The position numbers and the translations under genes are program-made. Below are positions 7,278-10,662 of a stretch of 10,662 nt of DNA, piece after piece. The DNA lies in the NCBI GenBank assembly GCA_023379515.1, contig JAMCQQ010000198.1:1-10662 (forward strand), given 5' to 3'. The notes under the pieces were generated by a model that worked only from the letters and a program-made list of their open reading frames with translations, was not told the DNA's origin and ran no database searches. The stretch is from Actinomycetota bacterium. Its GTDB lineage: Bacteria; Actinomycetota; Humimicrobiia; Humimicrobiales; Humimicrobiaceae. The stretch's first letter is position 1, and each line of letters begins with the position of its first letter.

Positions 7278-8111
7278 GTGGTTGATTTAAAAAATATCAG
7301 AGCATCAATCTGTAAAATTGGGAAACTTTTGTACGAAAAGGATTTAACTGATTCCAGTGGTGGGAACATATCAGTTCGTGATGGAAATCTAATATATATT
7401 AATCCAAGGCGTTCAGGCCATGATCATCAATGGGAAATTAATGAGGATACAATTATAGCAACAGATTTATGCAAGATACCTATAAGTGGAGAGATTGACA
7501 ACATTTCAAGAGAAGCTGCAACTCATTATTATATTTATCAAAACTTTCCCGATATAAATGCAGTCATACATGGTCACCCTTTTTTTATGATGGCATTTGG
7601 GGCTGCTCATATGGATATTCCTGCAGTAAGTGAGGGGACAAGGGCAGTGATTGGAATGCAGCCCATCACAAATATAGCTGAAGTTGTGCCCGGTTCCATT
7701 GAGCAAGCAGAAGAAATAGTAAAAAATTTCCAAAAAAGAAGAGAAATTGAACTAGATTGCCCATTAATATGCAGCATACCATTCCATGGTACATTTGCTG
7801 CTGGTGCAAATATTAATGATGCTTTTTTATATACAGAGGTTGCAAACAACTGTGCAAAGATATTAATTTACAGAAAGGTTATGTTTGGTGATAACAAAAA
7901 AGCTGATTTTTCGATACATAAACATTTTACAAAAAAAGACTTTGAGACAATAGATGTTTCAAAGGAAGTATGTAGTCCAGGATATATTTATTCAAATGCT
8001 TTTGGCGAAAAATCCGCATATAAGGGCATAGATTCGGATTCCAAAGCAGGTTATGAGGAGATTGTAAAAAATGTGATAGAGGAAGTTATTAAACAGTTGA
8101 AAATAATTTAG
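7278..8111 (+). CDS. Class II (zinc) aldolase, candidate L-rhamnulose-1-phosphate aldolase
   Basis: A 277-residue member of the AraD/FucA/RhaD class II aldolase family. The predicted reaction is L-rhamnulose 1-phosphate to dihydroxyacetone phosphate plus L-lactaldehyde. It shows SSGGNISVR (26-34, phosphate binding), the catalytic Glu79 in SREAATH, zinc ligands His98 and His100 in IHGHPFF, and the third His170 in PFHGTFAAG. The conserved AFLYTEVANNCAKILIYRK (182-200) follows. The length is near E. coli RhaD (about 274), but the text around the histidines differs from RhaD (which has MHCHATN and PFHGVFGSG), and FucA is about 60 residues shorter. An extra RRSGHDHQWEI segment (44-54) seems particular to this subgroup. 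Its position 23 bp after rhaB is the main reason to prefer rhamnulose 1-phosphate. A fuculose- or ribulose-phosphate aldolase is the alternative. Confidence 0.85.
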   Translation: MVDLKNIRASICKIGKLLYEKDLTDSSGGNISVRDGNLIYINPRRSGHDHQWEINEDTIIATDLCKIPISGEIDNISREAATHYYIYQNFPDINAVIHGHPFFMMAFGAAHMDIPAVSEGTRAVIGMQPITNIAEVVPGSIEQAEEIVKNFQKRREIELDCPLICSIPFHGTFAAGANINDAFLYTEVANNCAKILIYRKVMFGDNKKADFSIHKHFTKKDFETIDVSKEVCSPGYIYSNAFGEKSAYKGIDSDSKAGYEEIVKNVIEEVIKQLKII

Positions 8112-8198
8112 AGATTTTTCAGCTTGATCATATCATTTTTGGGTTACTTTCAAACTTATTTTTTAATATTTATTTTTCCAGTAGGAATAGAATTTTTT

Positions 8199-8234
8199 TA
8201 GAATATTTTTATTTTGAATATTTAAAATATTCTA
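8199..8234. repeat. 11-bp perfect inverted repeat at the convergent junction, overlapping the E1-beta stop
   Basis: TAGAATATTTT (8199-8209) and AAAATATTCTA (8224-8234) form perfect arms around a 14-base loop. A nested GAATATTT/AAATATTC pair (8216-8232) can form an alternative hairpin. The repeat covers the last codons and stop of E1-beta and lies 88 bp past the aldolase stop. It is fully AT-rich and no T-run follows on either strand, so it is at best a weak bidirectional terminator or 3'-end stabiliser. Confidence 0.3.
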
Positions 8235-9192
8235 TGGCATTAGTTATAATTTTATTTGGATTTGGGATAAAATAGTCTTCTAATACTGGAGAATAGGGTA
8301 CTGGGGTGTTGGGACCACATATTCGTAATATAGGATAGTCAAGATAATCAAAAGCTTCATTTTGGATTGTAGATATTATTTCTCCTCCAATTCCTCCTTG
8401 TTCACATGCTTCATGTAAGACTATGGCTTTATTTGTTTTTTTAACTGACTTGATAATGGTTTCTTTATCCAAAGGCGAGATAGACCCAAGATCTATGATT
8501 TCGCAGTTAATATTGTATTTTTCATCTAATATTTTAGCTACCTGTAATGCAACGAGAGTCATATAGGAATATGAAATAATTGTTATATCTTTTCCTTCTT
8601 TTTTTATACTTGCTCTGCCAATTTCTATTGTATATTCTTCCTCGGGAACATTTCCTTTAGTTGAATATAATTTTTTATGTTCAATAAAAATTACAGGATT
8701 ATTATCACGAATTGAAGATTTTAAAAGACCCTTAGCATCATATGGAGTTGATGGCATAACTACTTTTAGACCAGGAATATGCATAAACCAGGCCTCCAAG
8801 CTTTGAGAATGTTGAGCAGCGTTTCTAATACCTGCACCACCCTGCGTCCTTATAACTATAGGTACATTTAATTTTGCTCCACTCATATAATGAATTTTAG
8901 CTGCTTGGTTAACTATTTGATCTGAAGCAATTGTTAAAAAATCTATGTACATAATTTCTGTAATTACTTTATACCCTAAAAGAGATGCTCCAATTGCTAT
9001 TCCTATAATTGCAGCTTCAGAAATTGGTGTATCTTTTACTCTTTTCTCTCCAAATTCTTCATACAGACCTTTTGTAGCCTTAAAAACACCACCATACTGA
9101 CCTATATCTTCACCAATAATAGTTAGACGTGGATCTATTTTCATTTCCTCTTTTATTGCCTGAGAGATTGCTTCAGCATAAGTCATTATCAT
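8209..9192 (-). CDS. 2-oxo acid dehydrogenase E1 component, beta subunit (pyruvate/acetoin type)
   Basis: The beta half of a thiamine-diphosphate E1 heterotetramer that decarboxylates a 2-oxo acid (pyruvate or a branched-chain oxo acid) or cleaves acetoin, then passes the acyl group to a lipoyl E2. It has 327 residues, full length. Landmarks are IIGEDIGQYGGVFKAT (25-40), DTPISEAAIIGIAIG (54-68) with the cofactor-site Glu59, RTQGGAGIRNAAQHSQSLEA (115-134), GLKVVMPSTPYDAKGLL (141-157), the C-terminal domain LHEACEQGGIGGEI (259-272) and GPNTPVPYSPVLEDYFIP (293-310). ATG at 9192 is chosen; ATG at 9186 is also possible. Neither has a well-placed Shine-Dalgarno. It lies 49 bp after E1-alpha. No E2 or E3 follows on this strand. 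Sequence reading alone cannot separate pyruvate from acetoin use. Confidence 0.92.
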   Translation of the reverse strand: MIMTYAEAISQAIKEEMKIDPRLTIIGEDIGQYGGVFKATKGLYEEFGEKRVKDTPISEAAIIGIAIGASLLGYKVITEIMYIDFLTIASDQIVNQAAKIHYMSGAKLNVPIVIRTQGGAGIRNAAQHSQSLEAWFMHIPGLKVVMPSTPYDAKGLLKSSIRDNNPVIFIEHKKLYSTKGNVPEEEYTIEIGRASIKKEGKDITIISYSYMTLVALQVAKILDEKYNINCEIIDLGSISPLDKETIIKSVKKTNKAIVLHEACEQGGIGGEIISTIQNEAFDYLDYPILRICGPNTPVPYSPVLEDYFIPNPNKIITNAIEYFKYSK

Positions 9193-9241
9193 TTTTTATT
9201 AACTACTTTCATTTAAAACATAAAAAATTAATTTATTTTTA

Positions 9242-10201
9242 TTATGCATAAATATCATTAGAAAGTTCTTTTAAATCTGGGGTTTTGCTATTTTTACCAA
9301 ATTCTACAGCTAAATTAATTTCTTTATTGATTTCATCATTAATTTTATTTATTTTGCTTCTATCTATAATGTTTCCACTGATTAATATTTTTTCATATTT
9401 TTTTATTGGATCTTTTTCACGCCAACAGTCTTCTTCGTCTTTGGTTCTATATGTTTTTGAATCATTTATAGAGTGGCCCATCTGCCTGTAAGTATTACAA
9501 ATAACAAGAGAGGGCGTGTTTTCATTTCTTATATAATCTATACAGTTTTTGATTGTCTCTATAACTTTTATAACTTCATTACCATCAATATTAAATCCTT
9601 TTATACCAAAAGATTTTGCTCTTTCAGATAAATCTTTTGTACTAGTTGATTTTGATACATCGGTCGATATTGCATATTTGTTATTTTCACAAACGTAGAT
9701 TATTGGAAGTTTCCATAATGCTGCTATATTTAACGATTCATGAAATGCCCCAGTATTTATAGCACCATCACCAAAGAAACAAACTACAAGACTGTCTTTT
9801 CTAAAATTTTTACATGCATAACTAAGACCTGTTGAAATTGGAATTGATGACCCAACAATCCCATTCGCACCCATCATACCAACTTCAGGGTCAAGCAGAT
9901 GCATGGTACCACCCTTACCTTTGCAATAGCCATCACTTTTCCCCATAAGCTCAGCCATCATTTTTTTTATATCTCCACCCTTTGCTATAAGATGTCCATG
10001 ACACCTATGGTTGCTCATTATATAATCTTCTTTTTTTAAACAATAACATACTCCTGCAGCAACAGCTTCTTGTCCTATATAAAAGTGGGTACTTCCTGCT
10101 ATTAAACCAAGTGAGGCCTGCAGAAAAGCTGCTTCTTCAAATAGCCTGATTTTTTTCATTACTATATATATTTTTATTTTTTCTTCTTTGCTTAAATCCA
10201 T
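9242..10201 (-). CDS. 2-oxo acid dehydrogenase E1 component, alpha subunit (pyruvate/acetoin type)
   Basis: The alpha half of the same E1 enzyme, 319 residues, and the subunit that binds the thiamine-diphosphate pyrophosphate. The TPP motif is clear: GDGAINTGAFHESLNIAALW begins at 144 and ends in CENNKYA (171-177). Other family landmarks are STHFYIGQEAVAAG (37-50), SNHRCHGHLIAKG (63-75), KGKGGTMHLLD (94-104), MMGANGIVGSSIP (109-121), and the phosphorylation-loop equivalent YRQMGHSINDSKTYRTKDE (238-256). The short length and the GKGGTMH/GANGIVG style resemble acetoin dehydrogenase alpha (AcoA) and bacterial PdhA of Gram-positive type. It starts at ATG 10201 with no recognisable Shine-Dalgarno, 125 bp after the transketolase stop. 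It is very AT-rich (one 60-base line at its 3' end has 15 G+C). Confidence 0.93.
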   Translation of the reverse strand: MDLSKEEKIKIYIVMKKIRLFEEAAFLQASLGLIAGSTHFYIGQEAVAAGVCYCLKKEDYIMSNHRCHGHLIAKGGDIKKMMAELMGKSDGYCKGKGGTMHLLDPEVGMMGANGIVGSSIPISTGLSYACKNFRKDSLVVCFFGDGAINTGAFHESLNIAALWKLPIIYVCENNKYAISTDVSKSTSTKDLSERAKSFGIKGFNIDGNEVIKVIETIKNCIDYIRNENTPSLVICNTYRQMGHSINDSKTYRTKDEEDCWREKDPIKKYEKILISGNIIDRSKINKINDEINKEINLAVEFGKNSKTPDLKELSNDIYA

Positions 10202-10262
10202 TGTTTATTGTAAAAAATATTTATTATTCTTTAATGTAACTATCCAAGATGATTTAAATTCA

Positions 10263-10290
10263 ATTATAAATATACAAAATTATTTGAAAA
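10263..10290 (-). promoter_or_regulatory. Candidate promoter upstream of E1-alpha
   Basis: Read on the - strand, TTTTCA (10290-10285), a 16-bp spacer and TATAAT (10268-10263) lie about 60 bp upstream of E1-alpha, in the 125-bp gap after the transketolase gene. The -10 is perfect and the -35 matches 4 of 6, but the region is extremely AT-rich, so chance is likely. Confidence 0.25.
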
Positions 10291-10326
10291 CACCTAACAG
10301 TATAAATTTGAGAATTTTTGAATAAT

Positions 10327-10662
10327 TTATATAATATTTAAAATTTCTTTTGTTTTAGCAATGATATTATTTGAAGTAAGGCCGTATTTTTCTAATAAAT
10401 CTTTATAATCTCCTGTTTCAGTAAAGCTATCATTTATACCTATTCGAATTAATTTAATAGGGTAGTATTCTGTCAAGATTTCAGAAACTGCACTACCTAA
10501 ACCACCAATGACGCTATGTTCTTCAACCGTTATAATCTTTTTAGTTTTGGATACTGAATCGATAATAGAATCTATTTCTAGTGGTTTTATTGTATGAACA
10601 TCAATTAAATCTATGCCAATACCATATTGCTCCTGTAATAAATTCGAAGCCTCTAGAGCTTT
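10327..10662 (-). CDS. Transketolase C-terminal subunit (split transketolase), 5'-truncated
   Basis: The last 111 codons of a gene whose start is off the right edge; the frame is open from base 10662 to the TAA at 10329-10327. The sequence is the C-terminal domain of a transketolase: DVHTIKPLE (21-29 of the fragment), TVEEHSVIGGLGSAVSE (45-61), then RIGINDSFTETGDYKDLLEKYGLT (from 73). EEHSVIGGLGSA and TETGDYKDLL are typical of the roughly 310-residue C-terminal partner in bacteria and archaea that split transketolase into two genes. The E1-beta and DXS counterparts read differently there. Whether this is a split or a full-length gene cannot be decided from the fragment; split is favoured by motif style. 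It transfers two-carbon ketol units between sugar phosphates and lies upstream of, and co-directional with, the E1 genes. Confidence 0.88.
   Translation of the reverse strand, partial: KALEASNLLQEQYGIGIDLIDVHTIKPLEIDSIIDSVSKTKKIITVEEHSVIGGLGSAVSEILTEYYPIKLIRIGINDSFTETGDYKDLLEKYGLTSNNIIAKTKEILNII

Noticed and set aside
9285..9491. + strand frame opposite E1-alpha
   Set aside because: A low-complexity hydrophobic translation from AT-rich DNA, opposite the conserved E1-alpha C-terminus.
1..10662. CRISPR array, tRNA/rRNA, transposon ends, attachment sites
   Set aside because: No regularly spaced repeats, cloverleaf-like segments, transposase frames or long terminal repeats were seen on reading both strands.

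Overview
This window is AT-rich and tightly packed with genes. It has abundant AGA/AGG and ATA codons, Shine-Dalgarno-led genes on the + strand, a sugar ABC importer, and no respiratory or BMC-shell genes. This would suit an anaerobic, sugar-fermenting bacterium of Firmicutes, Thermotogota or Atribacterota type. That is an inference from codon flavour and gene content only; nothing in the window fixes the taxonomy.

The + strand (1-8111) reads as one co-directional L-rhamnose (6-deoxyhexose) uptake and breakdown locus. It holds the C-terminal three-fifths or so of a tandem-domain sugar-importer ATPase (gene start off-window), two different RbsC-type permeases, an orphan uroporphyrinogen-decarboxylase-like (URO-D fold) protein, a xylose-isomerase-like TIM-barrel isomerase, L-rhamnose mutarotase (rhaM), rhamnulokinase (rhaB, best start TTG at 5773) and a class II (zinc) aldolase starting at GTG 7278. 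The inferred flow is: import, anomer interconversion by RhaM, isomerisation to rhamnulose, phosphorylation by RhaB, then cleavage to DHAP and L-lactaldehyde. RhaM and RhaB are the firm anchors. The isomerase and aldolase do not look like E. coli RhaA and RhaD and are assigned from motifs plus context. The URO-D-like protein has no obvious step in this pathway.

The - strand (8209-10662) converges on this locus. In transcription order it holds the C-terminal end of a split transketolase (gene start off-window), then the E1-alpha and E1-beta subunits of a pyruvate/acetoin-type 2-oxo acid dehydrogenase. No E2 or E3 gene follows E1-beta, because the next gene is the convergent aldolase.

Two structural points stand out. 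Base composition drops visibly between the mutarotase and rhaB, at a 210-bp gap that also carries a plausible new promoter. The convergent junction near 8.2 kb carries an 11-bp perfect inverted repeat overlapping the E1-beta stop codon. No tRNA, rRNA, CRISPR array, transposase, substrate-binding protein, regulator or lactaldehyde-processing enzyme was seen. No gene-free stretch exceeds 300 bases.
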